Of a DNA stretch of 64,000 bases, positions 16,122 to 25,131 are shown in pieces. Positions within the stretch are counted from its first letter, which is position 1; each line of letters opens with the position of its first letter. Source of the stretch: Rhodobacter ferrooxidans (GTDB lineage: Bacteria > Pseudomonadota > Alphaproteobacteria > Rhodobacterales > Rhodobacteraceae); the NCBI RefSeq assembly GCF_000176015.1, contig NZ_ACYY01000014.1, positions 1-64,000 of the forward strand, written 5' to 3'. The translations under genes and the position numbers were made by a program. The notes below the pieces were generated by a model. That model saw only the letters and a list, made by a program, of their open reading frames with translations. It had not been told where the DNA came from and made no database searches.

Positions 16122-17081
16122 ATGAACTATCTCGAGTTTGAAAAGACCCTGGCCGAAATCGAAGGCAAGGCCGAAGAGCTGCGCGCGCTGGCGCGGGGCA
16201 ACCGCGGGATGGACGTGGAACGCGAAGCCGCCGCCCTTGACCGCAAGGCCGAGACCATGCTGCGCGACATCTACAAGGACCTTTCGGCCTGGCGCAAATG
16301 CCAGGTGGCCCGCCACCCCGACCGCCCGCACTGCAAGGACTATATCGAAGGCCTGTTCGTCGAGTTCACGCCGCTGGCAGGGGATCGCAACTTTGCCGAT
16401 GACCATGCGGTGATGGGTGGGCTGGCCCGCTTTGGCGATGTGCCGGTGATGGTGATCGGCCACGAGAAGGGCAATGACACCAAGACCCGGATCGAGCGGA
16501 ATTTCGGCATGGCGCGGCCCGAGGGCTATCGCAAGGCGATCCGGCTGATGGACATGGCGGCGCGGTTCAACCTGCCGGTGATCACGCTGGTCGATACCCC
16601 CGGCGCCTTCCCCGGCAAAGGCGCCGAAGAGCGCGGTCAGGCCGAAGCCATTGCCCGCAGCACCCAGAAATGCCTTGAGATCGGCGTGCCGCTGATCTCG
16701 GTGATCATCGGCGAGGGTGGTTCGGGCGGCGCCGTGGCCTTTGCCACCGCCAACCGCGTGGCGATGCTGGAACATTCGGTCTATTCGGTGATCTCGCCGG
16801 AAGGCTGCGCCAGCATCCTGTGGAAAGACGCCGAAAAGATGCGCGAAGCCGCCGAGGCGTTGCGGCTGACGGCGCAGGATCTGCAAAAGCTGGGCGTGGT
16901 GGACCGCATCATCAAGGAACCGACCGGCGGCGCGCAACGCGGCAAGCGCGAGGCGATCGAGGCGGTGGGCAAGGCGATCGAGACCATGCTGGGCGAGTTG
17001 TCGGGCAAGGAACCGGCGGCGCTGATCGCCGAGCGGCGCAAGAAGTTCCTCGATATGGGCGCGCGCGGTCTGGCGGCCTGA
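16122..17081 (+). CDS. accA: acetyl-CoA carboxylase carboxyltransferase subunit alpha
   Basis: 319 residues from ATG 16122 ([20 protein letters not shown]) with GGAG 9 nt upstream. It shows the family's '[20 protein letters not shown]', '[20 protein letters not shown]', '[23 protein letters not shown]', '[14 protein letters not shown]' and '[16 protein letters not shown]'. With AccD it transfers carboxyl from biotin to acetyl-CoA, the first step of fatty acid synthesis. It overlaps gdx by one base. Confidence 0.97.
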   Translation: MNYLEFEKTLAEIEGKAEELRALARGNRGMDVEREAAALDRKAETMLRDIYKDLSAWRKCQVARHPDRPHCKDYIEGLFVEFTPLAGDRNFADDHAVMGGLARFGDVPVMVIGHEKGNDTKTRIERNFGMARPEGYRKAIRLMDMAARFNLPVITLVDTPGAFPGKGAEERGQAEAIARSTQKCLEIGVPLISVIIGEGGSGGAVAFATANRVAMLEHSVYSVISPEGCASILWKDAEKMREAAEALRLTAQDLQKLGVVDRIIKEPTGGAQRGKREAIEAVGKAIETMLGELSGKEPAALIAERRKKFLDMGARGLAA

Positions 17082-17398
17082 TGAGCAACCCTTGGGTTGT
17101 TCTGATTCTTGCCGGAATCTTCGAAATGGTCTGGGCCATCGGGTTGAAATACACCGATGGCTTCAGCCGTTTATGGCCCTCGGTGCTGACGCTGGTGGCG
17201 ATGGTGATCAGCGTCCTGCTGTTGGCGCAGGCGATGAAAACCCTGCCCGTGGGCACGGCTTATGCAGTTTGGACCGGCATCGGCACTTTGGGCACCGCAA
17301 TCCTGGCGGTGTTCCTGTTCGGCGAGCCGGTGACGGTGCTGCGGCTGGCCGGGATCGGGCTGATTCTGGCGGGGATCGTGGCACTGAAGCTGGCCTGA
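17081..17398 (+). CDS. gdx: SMR-family guanidinium / quaternary-ammonium exporter (Gdx/SugE type)
   Basis: 105 residues, four transmembrane helices, the standard SMR size. TM1 carries the essential Glu in '[25 protein letters not shown]', a signature closer to Gdx/SugE than to EmrE; later helices read '[20 protein letters not shown]' and '[19 protein letters not shown]'. Gdx proteins exchange guanidinium for protons as antiparallel dimers. Its ATG overlaps the accA stop (TGATG), so it is translated from the accA message. No guanidine riboswitch is seen, which makes regulation by guanidine unlikely here. Confidence 0.88.
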   Translation: MSNPWVVLILAGIFEMVWAIGLKYTDGFSRLWPSVLTLVAMVISVLLLAQAMKTLPVGTAYAVWTGIGTLGTAILAVFLFGEPVTVLRLAGIGLILAGIVALKLA

Positions 17399-17445
17399 GG
17401 CGCTTGCTTGTCGCTTGCTGGCGCAGCGCTCCGCGCGGGCATTGC

Positions 17446-17478
17446 AGCGAAGAGGCCTGTCAGGGCCGATGAGCGCCC
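17446..17478. repeat. diverged single arm of the 7153-7236 repeat, inside the tfoX-like 3' end
   Basis: Starts AGCGAAGA and continues with 3-4 mismatches against the right arm at 7204-7236. The matching second arm is absent. The TCA (17460-17462) that forms the stop codon of the TfoX-like gene lies inside it, so the element supplies the last codons and stop of that gene. Confidence 0.75.
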
Positions 17479-17801
17479 GGCTTCGGTTTTTTCGGTTTTG
17501 GCGGCGGCAGGTCGGCGGCCACTTGCGTCACCAGCCGGGCCAGCAACGCCGGATCGTCCAAAGCTTCGTCGATGACGATCTGCGGCTTGACGCCGGGATA
17601 GGGTTCGCCCAGCACCGCATCGGGCAGCAGCGCGCGCAGGCCGGGCGTCGGTTTCAGCGTCAACTGGTTGTCGCAGATCAGCCCCACCACCTTGCCATCG
17701 CAATAGACCGCGTATTCGCCAAACATTGGCCGGATGGCGACATTCCCCGCCCCCTGCATCTGTTCAAGGATATATCTGGCGGTATCGGCATCGGTGGCCA
17801 T
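17460..17801 (-). CDS. TfoX N-terminal domain protein
   Basis: 113 residues from ATG 17801 (MATDADTARYILEQM). The TfoX/Sxy N-terminal fold is recognisable from 'VAIRPMFGEYAVYCDGKVVGLICDNQLTLKPT' and 'GEPYPGVKPQIVID'. Stand-alone TfoX_N proteins are common and only some affect competence. The tail is low-complexity (PPPKPKKPKPGAHRP) and its last codons fall within a dispersed repeat arm, so the C-terminus is probably not conserved. It starts 2 nt after plsC. Confidence 0.85.
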   Translation of the reverse strand: MATDADTARYILEQMQGAGNVAIRPMFGEYAVYCDGKVVGLICDNQLTLKPTPGLRALLPDAVLGEPYPGVKPQIVIDEALDDPALLARLVTQVAADLPPPKPKKPKPGAHRP

Positions 17802-17803
17802 GC

Positions 17804-18532
17804 TCAGACGTTGAACCCCGCTTCGCGCATCAGCCGGTTGGAGGCGGTTTCGATGGTTTCCTCCAGCACTTGCATGAAGGCCGCCCCGCGCATGCCGGCG
17901 GGGATGGCGGGCAGAAACTCGATCACCGCCACGCCGGGCTTGCGATAGATACCGTGCCGGGGCCAGAACACGCCAACATTGGTGGCCACCGGAATACAGG
18001 GCTGTTTCAGTTGCGCATAAAGCGCCGCCGAGCCGGACTTGTAGGGCATCTGCGCCCCGGCGGCGACCCGGGTGCCTTGCGGATAGATGATGATCTGCCC
18101 CGGACGCAGCGCGCCCTTTTCCACATCGGCCAGCATCTGCTTGATCGCCGAGCCGCGCTTGCCACGGTCCACCGGCACAAAGCCCGCCCGCAGCGCGTGC
18201 CAGCCCGCCACCGGCACCCAGGTCAATTCCTTCTTCATGATGAAGCGCGGTGCCGGCAAGGTGCTGACCAGCACCACCGAATCCAGGAACGACTGGTGTT
18301 TCGAGGCCACCAGCACTGCCCCGGTCGGGATCGGGCCGCGTATTTCGGTGCGCAGACCCACCATATGTTCGGCGGTAAACCGCACCCAGCGGCCATAAAG
18401 CTGCATCCAGCGCAGCGAGGCGGTGCGGGTGAACAGCGCCAGCGGCACATAGCCCACCATCAGCACGATGATGGCCACATACATCTGGATCACGAACAGC
18501 AGTGACAGCAGCCATTGCAGGGCATGTCTCAT
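17804..18532 (-). CDS. plsC: 1-acyl-sn-glycerol-3-phosphate acyltransferase
   Basis: 242 residues. An N-terminal membrane helix (residues 8-32) precedes the acyltransferase core with the HX4D motif His79-Asp84 in 'VASKHQSFLDS', 'RFIMKKELTWVPVAGWHA', a 'FVPVDRGKRG' block and 'IIYPQGTRV' (an EGTR variant with Gln). It acylates lysophosphatidic acid to phosphatidic acid at the membrane. Its ATG overlaps the ftsX stop by one base, so ftsE-ftsX-plsC-tfoX-like form one operon. Confidence 0.92.
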   Translation of the reverse strand: MRHALQWLLSLLFVIQMYVAIIVLMVGYVPLALFTRTASLRWMQLYGRWVRFTAEHMVGLRTEIRGPIPTGAVLVASKHQSFLDSVVLVSTLPAPRFIMKKELTWVPVAGWHALRAGFVPVDRGKRGSAIKQMLADVEKGALRPGQIIIYPQGTRVAAGAQMPYKSGSAALYAQLKQPCIPVATNVGVFWPRHGIYRKPGVAVIEFLPAIPAGMRGAAFMQVLEETIETASNRLMREAGFNV

Positions 18533-19431
18533 CAGGTCAGCTCTTTCAGTTTGCGGAATGCGGCAATGCGGGTGGCGACAAAGGCGATCGTTGCTGCCAG
18601 CAGCGGCAGCGCCAGCGGCAGCAGCCAGCCCGCGCCCTGAAAGCCAAGCCCGGTCAGAAAGCCGCCGGCGGCATCGGCGGCGGGCAGGAAGGCGATGCCG
18701 ATCATCCCCGCCAGCGCCCCCACGGCAGCGCCGGCAAGGGCGCGCAGGGTAAAGCGGCGCACGAAAGCGCGGGCGATGTAGCTGTCGCGCGCCCCCACCA
18801 GCCGCAGCACCCGGATCACCTGCGCATTGGCGGCCAGCGAGGCGTTGGCGGCCAGGGTGATCATCGCGGCCATGGTGCCCAGGATCAGCACGATGGAAAC
18901 CCCTGCCAGCAGCCGCAACCGCCCGGCGGCCACCACCAGCGGCTGACGCCAGCGGGTGTGATCGTCCAGCACCGCGCCGGGCGCCTCGGCCGACAGCCGC
19001 TGGCGCAGGCCTTCGGCGTCAAAGCCGGGGTCGGCCTCGGTGATCTCGATCAGCCGCGGGATCGGCAGCGCGTCCAGCGGCAGGTCGGGGCCGAACCACG
19101 GCTCCAGCAAGGCGCGCTGTTCGTCGTCGGTCATGGCGCGGGCGCTGGCGATGCCCGGCGTGGTGGCCAGAAGGTCCAGCACGGCCTGAGTCTGCGGCGC
19201 GATCTGGTCGGTGGGGGCGGAAATGCGGATAGTGGCGGTGCGGGCCAGCGCCTCGGACCACCGGTCGGCCAGCCGCCCCGAGGCCAGCGAAAGCGCCAGC
19301 GCGAACACTGCAAGGAAGGTCATTGCGCCTGCGGTAAAGCTGGTCAGCCAGGCGGTGGGGCCAGAGGTCGGCACCACGCGGTCGGCGGCGCGGTCACGGC
19401 GGGCGATGCGGGCAAGGGCGGCGCGGATCAC
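18532..19431 (-). CDS. ftsX: cell division protein FtsX (ABC permease-like)
   Basis: 299 residues with the FtsX layout: a cytoplasmic basic head, TM1 around residues 28-50, a large periplasmic domain (50-165) and three C-terminal helices, including 'LLAGVSIVLILGTMAAMITL' and 'LALPLLAATIAFVATRIAAF'. With FtsE it transduces ATP hydrolysis to periplasmic murein hydrolase control at the septum. It overlaps ftsE by 4 nt. Confidence 0.9.
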   Translation of the reverse strand: MIRAALARIARRDRAADRVVPTSGPTAWLTSFTAGAMTFLAVFALALSLASGRLADRWSEALARTATIRISAPTDQIAPQTQAVLDLLATTPGIASARAMTDDEQRALLEPWFGPDLPLDALPIPRLIEITEADPGFDAEGLRQRLSAEAPGAVLDDHTRWRQPLVVAAGRLRLLAGVSIVLILGTMAAMITLAANASLAANAQVIRVLRLVGARDSYIARAFVRRFTLRALAGAAVGALAGMIGIAFLPAADAAGGFLTGLGFQGAGWLLPLALPLLAATIAFVATRIAAFRKLKELT

Positions 19432-20099
19432 AGGTCGGCCCCCGCAAGCTGGATGCGGCGGTTCTTGATGCGCAGCACCCGTGCCGCCACCTGCGCCTTG
19501 GCGGTGCGGATCAGGTTCAGGTCATGCGTCGCCACCAGAATGGTCTTGCCCATCTTGTTCAGCTCGACCAGCAGCGTCAGCAACCGCAACGACATTTCCC
19601 AATCCAGGTTGCCGGTCGGTTCGTCGGCCAGCACCACATCCGGCCCCATGATCACCGCGCGGGCGACTGCGGCACGTTGCCGCTCGCCGCCCGAAAGCTG
19701 TGGCGGCAGCGCATCGGCCAGCGCGCCAAGCCCCACCCAGCCCAGCAGATCGGAAAGATCCTGCGGATCGCCGTCGCGCCCGGAAACCGTCAGCGGCAGC
19801 GTCACGTTGGCGGCCAGCGGCAGATGGTCGATGAACTGGCAATCCTGATGCACCACGCCGATACGCCGGCGCATCCGCGCCACGTCATCCCGGCCCAGGC
19901 TGCGCACTTCGCGGTCGAACAGCGTTACCCGGCCTGCGGTGGGCAGAAGTTCGGCATAACACAGCTTCAGAAACGTCGATTTTCCGGCCCCCGAAGGCCC
20001 GGTCAGGAAATGAAACGACCCGGGCACCAGCCGCAGGGTGATCTCGGTCAGAAGCTCGGCACCGCCATAGCTGTAGGCGGCATTGTCGAAGGAAATCAC
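19428..20099 (-). CDS. ftsE: cell division ATP-binding protein FtsE
   Basis: 223 residues. Walker A is 'GPSGAGKST', the ABC signature 'LSGGERQR', Walker B 'PDVVLADEPTGNLDWEMS', and the switch His lies in 'ILVATHDLNLI'. The 'FIDHLPLAANVTLPL' Q-loop region resembles FtsE rather than importer ATPases. It heads the ftsE-ftsX-plsC-tfoX-like operon and is divergent from the zinc-ribbon gene. Confidence 0.92.
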   Translation of the reverse strand: MISFDNAAYSYGGAELLTEITLRLVPGSFHFLTGPSGAGKSTFLKLCYAELLPTAGRVTLFDREVRSLGRDDVARMRRRIGVVHQDCQFIDHLPLAANVTLPLTVSGRDGDPQDLSDLLGWVGLGALADALPPQLSGGERQRAAVARAVIMGPDVVLADEPTGNLDWEMSLRLLTLLVELNKMGKTILVATHDLNLIRTAKAQVAARVLRIKNRRIQLAGADL

Positions 20100-20271
20100 A
20101 AGGCGTCTCCATGCGGGCGAGGGCGCGGGCGGCTGACCTGCACCATTGCCCAGTGGCGCGCCGGTTTCAATCGCCCTGCGCCGTTTCGCGTTAACCTAAG
20201 GCTTGGATATCAGAAGTATCGTTGCTACAACAGCGACAGTGGTGTGGCAGGTGCAGGCAGGGACAGAACGA

Positions 20272-21198
20272 ATGCGGCTGGTTTGCCCGAATTGCGATGC
20301 GCAATACGAAGTCAGCGATGACGCGATCCCCGAACAGGGCCGCGACGTGCAGTGTTCAAGCTGCGGCCATGCCTGGTTTCAGGTATCGCCCGAGGTCGAG
20401 GCGGCTCAGGCGGCAGAGGAGGATCTGTTCGCTGCACCGGAAGTCGATGCGCCCGCTGGCATCGAAACCGCCGCAACCGCAGCCGCCGAAGCAACCGCCG
20501 CCGCCGCAACCGCAACCGTTGCCGCCGAAATCGCCACGTCGCCGGTGGCCGCCGAACCTGAACCGCCACGCGCGGCAGCCCCAGAACCGGAACCGGAACC
20601 CGAGTCAGAACCGCATTTCGAAAGCCCGGCCCCGTTGCAGCGCCGCTCGATCGACGAAAGCCTGATGGCGGTGCTGCGCGAAGAGGCCGAGCGCGAGGCC
20701 GCCGCCCGCCGCACCGAAGTGGTGCAACCTCTGGAAACCCAGCCTGATCTGGGCCTGCAACCTGCCGAGCCCGAAGTGGCCGACAGCCCGGTGGCCCGGC
20801 GCATTGCCCAGATGAAGGGTGTTGCCGCCGAACCGGCCAAACCGGCGATGCGGCGCGAGTTGCTGCCTGATATCGAGGAAATCAATTCCACCCTGCGCGC
20901 CAGTTCCGACCGGCGGCAGGATGGCGACGGCGGCTTTGAACCGCAGACCGGACGCAGCATCGGGCGTAGCGGTTTCCGCAGCGGTTTCGTGCTGATGATG
21001 ATTCTGGCGGTGCTGGCAACGCTGGCCTATGTGGCCGCGCCGAAAATCTCGGCCCAGATCCCCGGCAGTGCTGCGGCGCTGAGCGCCTATGTGGCGGCGG
21101 TGGACAAGGGGCGTCTGTTTCTGGACGGGTTGATGCAGCAGGCCACCGGTGCCATCACCGGCGATCAAAAGGCTGGCGACGAAAAAGCTGGCGGCTGA
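20272..21198 (+). CDS. zinc-ribbon (MJ0042-type) single-span membrane protein
   Basis: 308 residues. Residues 1-37 are a zinc ribbon with Cys5, Cys8, Cys28 and Cys31 (MRLVCPNCDAQYEV ... VQCSSCGHAWFQ). A long Ala/Pro/Glu-rich disordered region follows (about 40-235, including EPEPEPESEP), then a transmembrane helix 'FVLMMILAVLATLAYVAA' near residue 240 and an extracytoplasmic tail. The start at 20272 is chosen because the zinc ribbon begins there and AGGGA lies upstream. Common in alphaproteobacteria next to ftsEX; role unknown. Confidence 0.85.
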   Translation: MRLVCPNCDAQYEVSDDAIPEQGRDVQCSSCGHAWFQVSPEVEAAQAAEEDLFAAPEVDAPAGIETAATAAAEATAAAATATVAAEIATSPVAAEPEPPRAAAPEPEPEPESEPHFESPAPLQRRSIDESLMAVLREEAEREAAARRTEVVQPLETQPDLGLQPAEPEVADSPVARRIAQMKGVAAEPAKPAMRRELLPDIEEINSTLRASSDRRQDGDGGFEPQTGRSIGRSGFRSGFVLMMILAVLATLAYVAAPKISAQIPGSAAALSAYVAAVDKGRLFLDGLMQQATGAITGDQKAGDEKAGG

Positions 21199-21216
21199 AC
21201 CGACGCTTTGCGACTT

Positions 21217-23754
21217 TCAGAACATGTCCAGCAGGCGGCGCAGGTAGTCGCGCTCGCCGCTTGGCCGCGCCAGATCGCCCGAGCGGCGCCTGATCTCTTC
21301 CAGCAGGTTCTGCGCCCGCCGGTAAACATCCTGCCCCTGCAACAGGTTGCGGTCCGACCCCAGACGCGCTGCATTGCCCTGCTCGCGGCCCAGCGGGTCC
21401 AGCGCGCCACCTGGATCGGCGCGGTTGGTGGCCTGACGCTGGTCGCCGTTCTGCTGGCGTTGCGCTTCGGCCTGCGCTTCGCCCAACTGCCGCATCCCCT
21501 CGCGCATGGCTTCCATGGCGTCGGCCTGCCGGTCCAGCGCGCCTGAAAGATCGCCGTCGCGCAGCGCCTTTTCGGCGTCGTTCATCGCCCGTCCGGCCTC
21601 GTCCAGCGCCTGCCGCCCGGCCTCGCCCGGATCGGTGCCGGGGCCGGGCAGGCGGTTGCCGTTCAGCCCGTCCAGCCGGTTGCGCAGATCGCGCTGGCGT
21701 TCGGCAAGGCTGCGCGGGTCGCCGGTTTCGCCTTGCCCCACACCATCCTGCCCCTCGCCATCCTGGCCCTGCTGGCCTTCACCGGGCTGTTGGCCGGGCT
21801 GGCCTTGGCCGGGCTGCGGCGGATTGACCTTGTCCTGCAGGTCGCGGAAGGCGTCGTCCGACAGGTCCTGCTGGCCGCGCAGGGTGTCTTGCAGATCGCG
21901 CATCGCCTGCTGGCCGGGGCCACCCTGACCGCCCGGCCCCTGCGTCACCTGCATGTTTTCCATCAACTGCCGCAGCATTTCCATCATCCGGGCGGCATCG
22001 GCGGTGCGGCCTTCCTCGATGGCCTTCTGCAACTCGTCCAGCAACTGCTGCAACTGGTCGCCGGTCATTTCCATGCTGTTCTGGTTTTCCGACATCTGGC
22101 TGTCGGGGTTGCGCAGCGCCTCCTCGGCCAGCTGGTTCATATAGTCGGCCAGCGCCTCGCGCATTTCCTGCATGAGCTGGTCGATTTCGGCCTGATCGGC
22201 GCCGTTGCGGATGGCCTCGTCCAGCCGGTCCTGCGCCCGCTGCAACCGTTGTTGCGCCGAGGCCAGATCGCCCTCTTCCACCAGCAGAGCCACTTTCCAC
22301 AACGCCTCGGCCAACTCGTCGCGCACCTGCGGCGTCAGGCGGTCCGCCTCGGCCTCCAGCCGCCGCATCGCCACCCGCAACAGCAGATAGGCGCGGTCGT
22401 TGCGGATCAGGTCTTCGGGCTGATGGGTGACGGCTTTCAGGATTTGCGACGCGCGCGGGGCATTGCTGCGCGCCCACAGAAGATCGCGCCGCATCTCGAT
22501 GATCGCAGCGGCGAGGGGGTCGAAGAACCGCTTGCCGGGCAGGATCAGCGAGACCGGCGGGGTCTGGCCGGTCTGGCCCATGGCGTCGGTGACCTGCAGG
22601 GTGATCATCACCGGCAGGTTGGCAAAGGCATGTTCCGACAGGTCGTCGATCAGGTTTTCGTCAAACGTCGCCCGGTCGCCCGAGATCGGCAGCGGCAGGT
22701 CCAGAATGACCGGCGGCCGCGGTTCGGGGTCGACGGTCAGGCCATAGATGCGGTCGATGGCGGCGAGGTTCAGGGTGATGGTGGCCTGACCGCTGGCGAT
22801 GCCGTAATCATCGCTGGCGGAAAACGGCAGGTTCATGCTGCCGTCCGCCTCGCGGCTGATCTCGCCCGAGGTGCGGATGGTGGGGGCGGTATCGGGCAGG
22901 GCGGTGATCACCCAGGCGCGGCCACCTGCGCCGTCGATGGCGATGGAACCGCTTTGCTGCACGGTGAAATCCAGCGGTGCGGCAGGGTCGGCGGGTTTGG
23001 TCACAGCAGAGTTGCCCGAGACGGTTTCCAGCAGCGACAGCGCCCCCGCCTCGCCGTAAAGCCGAACCTGCACCCAGCTGCCCTGCGGCAGGGCCAGCGC
23101 CTCGGCGGTGATGTCGTTGAGGTAAAGGGCGGGCTTGCCGGTATGGGCGGGCGGCTTGGCCCAGGCCTCCCAGCTTGGTCCGGCGGCCATGGCGGCGGCG
23201 TCACCGGCGGGGGAAAGCCCGGTGACCGAGGCCACCCGCCACAACGAGCCGAACGCCAGCGCCATCACCAGTGCGGTCAGCGCCACATAGCGCAGCGCAA
23301 AGGGGTCACGGCTGGACAGCCGCAGGTCGGGGCTGACCGGCTGCGCCTGCGCCGCCCGCGCCGCCATCCGCGCCCGATGCGCCTGCCAGACCGCAATCGA
23401 GGCCGGATCATGCGAGCCAATCGCCTGCACATCGGTCAGCGCCGCAATCGGCTGGCCCGGCAGGGTGGCATCCAGCCGGGCCAAAGCCTCGGCCCGCAGC
23501 GGCCGTTTGAAAGCGCCAAAGCCCTTGAAAAGTGCTGCAAACCCGGCCACCGCCGCCATGCCCAGCCCGCCCCAGACCGCCGTCAGCGGCAGGTGGTCCT
23601 GCACCCCGAAAGCCAGGGCGGCCAGCACGGCAATCAGCAGCGTCCACAAGGGCCAGAACGCCCGCACCAGCCGCTCGGCCCAAAGCCCCGCCAGCGTCAG
23701 CCGCAGCGGGACCGTCAGGCGCGCCAGCGCCATTTGGGCGTCGTATTCGGTCAT
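21217..23754 (-). CDS. TIGR02302 / DUF4175 family large membrane protein
   Basis: 845 residues. Two or three N-terminal membrane helices (residues 20-75 and about 155-175) are followed by a periplasmic beta-rich region with 'ISREADGSMNLPFSASDDYGI', an alpha-helical middle (about 410-560) rich in Glu/Arg/Gln, and a Gln/Gly-rich stretch (about 610-680, PGQGGPGQQ-like). This order matches the alphaproteobacterial TIGR02302 family, whose function is undetermined. It lies 31 nt after lysA on the same strand, so it is probably the last gene of the argH-lysA operon. Confidence 0.88.
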   Translation of the reverse strand: MTEYDAQMALARLTVPLRLTLAGLWAERLVRAFWPLWTLLIAVLAALAFGVQDHLPLTAVWGGLGMAAVAGFAALFKGFGAFKRPLRAEALARLDATLPGQPIAALTDVQAIGSHDPASIAVWQAHRARMAARAAQAQPVSPDLRLSSRDPFALRYVALTALVMALAFGSLWRVASVTGLSPAGDAAAMAAGPSWEAWAKPPAHTGKPALYLNDITAEALALPQGSWVQVRLYGEAGALSLLETVSGNSAVTKPADPAAPLDFTVQQSGSIAIDGAGGRAWVITALPDTAPTIRTSGEISREADGSMNLPFSASDDYGIASGQATITLNLAAIDRIYGLTVDPEPRPPVILDLPLPISGDRATFDENLIDDLSEHAFANLPVMITLQVTDAMGQTGQTPPVSLILPGKRFFDPLAAAIIEMRRDLLWARSNAPRASQILKAVTHQPEDLIRNDRAYLLLRVAMRRLEAEADRLTPQVRDELAEALWKVALLVEEGDLASAQQRLQRAQDRLDEAIRNGADQAEIDQLMQEMREALADYMNQLAEEALRNPDSQMSENQNSMEMTGDQLQQLLDELQKAIEEGRTADAARMMEMLRQLMENMQVTQGPGGQGGPGQQAMRDLQDTLRGQQDLSDDAFRDLQDKVNPPQPGQGQPGQQPGEGQQGQDGEGQDGVGQGETGDPRSLAERQRDLRNRLDGLNGNRLPGPGTDPGEAGRQALDEAGRAMNDAEKALRDGDLSGALDRQADAMEAMREGMRQLGEAQAEAQRQQNGDQRQATNRADPGGALDPLGREQGNAARLGSDRNLLQGQDVYRRAQNLLEEIRRRSGDLARPSGERDYLRRLLDMF

Positions 23755-23785
23755 ACCCTCCGCCAGGCTGCGGGGCGCTGCGGGA

Positions 23786-25051
23786 TCACAGCCATTCCGG
23801 GATGGTATCGCGGTTCAGGATTTCGTCAAACGTCGGACGCGCGCGGATGACGGCATAGTGATCGCCCTGCACCAGCACCTCGGGGATCAGCGGCCGCGAG
23901 TTGTATTCCGACGCCATCACCGCACCGTAAGCCCCGGCCGAGCGGAAGGCCACCAGGTCGCCCTCGGCCAAGGGGGGCAGGGCGCGGCCCTTGGCGAAGC
24001 TGTCGCCGGTTTCGCAGACCGGGCCGACCACGTCATAGGGCTGCATCTCGGTGCCGGGCGGGGCTTCGGTCACCGGCAGGATATCGTGATGCGCGCCATA
24101 CATCGACGGGCGGGCCAGGTCGTTCATCGCCGCATCAAGGATCAGGAAATCGCGGTCCTCGCCCTGCTTGACATAGATCACCCCGGCCACCAGCACGCCT
24201 GCGTTGCCGGAAATCAGCCGTCCCGGCTCGATCTCGATCTCGCAGCCCAGATGGCCCAGCGTGCGCTGGATCATCGCGCCATAGTCCAGCGGCAAGGGCG
24301 GGGCCTCGTTGGAGCGGGTGTAGGGGATGCCAAGGCCGCCACCCAGATCAAGACGGCGGATGTCATGGCCTTGGGCGCGCAGGGTTTGTGTCAGGTCTGC
24401 GATCTTCTGGAACGCCTGCTCGAAGGGTTCAAGCTCGGTGAGTTGGCTGCCGATATGCACGTCGATGCCGACCACCTGCAGACCGGGCAGGCGGGCAGCT
24501 TCGGCATAGACCTGCGGCGCGCGGCTGATCGGGATGCCGAACTTGTTTTCCTTCTTGCCGGTGGCGATTTTCTCATGCGTGCGGGCATCGACATCGGGGT
24601 TGACGCGCAGGGCGATCGGGGCGGTCAGGCCAAGCTCGGTCGCCACCTGCGACAGCGCCCGCAGTTCGGGCTCGGATTCGACGTTGAACTGGCGGATGCC
24701 GCCCTGAAGGGCCAGACGCATCTCGTCGCGGGTCTTGCCAACGCCGGAAAACACGATGCGGTCGCCCGGCACCCCCGCAGCCCGCGCCCGCCGGTATTCA
24801 CCGCCCGAGACCACATCCATCCCGGCGCCCAGATCGCCCAGCAGTTTCAGCACGGCAAGGTTGGACAGCGACTTGATGGCAAAGCATACCAGGTGCGGCA
24901 GGGGGTTCAGCGCCTCGGTGAACAGGGCGTAGTGCCGGGTCAGGGTGGCGGCGGAATAGCAATAGAACGGCGTGCCGACGCTGGCCGCGATCTCGGTCAG
25001 GGCCACGTCTTCGGCGTGCAGGCTGCCGTTGCGGTAAAGGAAATGGTCCAT
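23786..25051 (-). CDS. lysA: diaminopimelate decarboxylase
   Basis: 421 residues from ATG 25051 (MDHFLYRNGSLHAEDVAL). The PLP lysine lies in 'HLVCFAIKSLSNLAVL'; further motifs are 'RVNPDVDARTHEKIATGKKENKFGI', 'VVGIDVHIGSQLTELEPF', 'LDLGGGLGIPY', 'EPGRLISGNAG' and the active-site Cys in 'VGPVCETGDSFAKG'. It forms L-lysine from meso-diaminopimelate. It is downstream of argH and two small genes; a palindromic gene-end repeat lies in the 80-nt gap before it. Confidence 0.97.
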   Translation of the reverse strand: MDHFLYRNGSLHAEDVALTEIAASVGTPFYCYSAATLTRHYALFTEALNPLPHLVCFAIKSLSNLAVLKLLGDLGAGMDVVSGGEYRRARAAGVPGDRIVFSGVGKTRDEMRLALQGGIRQFNVESEPELRALSQVATELGLTAPIALRVNPDVDARTHEKIATGKKENKFGIPISRAPQVYAEAARLPGLQVVGIDVHIGSQLTELEPFEQAFQKIADLTQTLRAQGHDIRRLDLGGGLGIPYTRSNEAPPLPLDYGAMIQRTLGHLGCEIEIEPGRLISGNAGVLVAGVIYVKQGEDRDFLILDAAMNDLARPSMYGAHHDILPVTEAPPGTEMQPYDVVGPVCETGDSFAKGRALPPLAEGDLVAFRSAGAYGAVMASEYNSRPLIPEVLVQGDHYAVIRARPTFDEILNRDTIPEWL

Positions 25052-25078
25052 GGCCGGGCTTTCGTTGCGGGGGAGGAG

Positions 25079-25128
25079 CCGGGGGCCAGCCCCCGGACCC
25101 CCGGGATATTTGAGAACAGATGAAAGGT
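25079..25128. repeat. gene-end palindromic element, copy 1
   Basis: Stem CCGGGGG / CCCCCGG (25079-25096), then GGGATATTTGAGAACAGATGAAAGG. Read from the DUF2834 stop on the minus strand this is the shared 'CTTTCATCTGTTCTCAAATATCC' signature (given here in parts: TTTCATCTG and CAAATATCC). It sits within the operon between DUF2834 and lysA, so it does not simply mark a transcript end. Confidence 0.75.
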
Positions 25129-25131
25129 GGA

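Noticed and set aside
17020-17081. Guanidine riboswitch ahead of gdx
   Set aside because: The upstream sequence is accA coding DNA and shows no riboswitch-like hairpins with the known ACGR or CCCGG-type loops.
21733-23850. 705-codon open frame antisense to the TIGR02302 gene
   Set aside because: No motif and a biased composition; the opposite strand encodes the recognised family.
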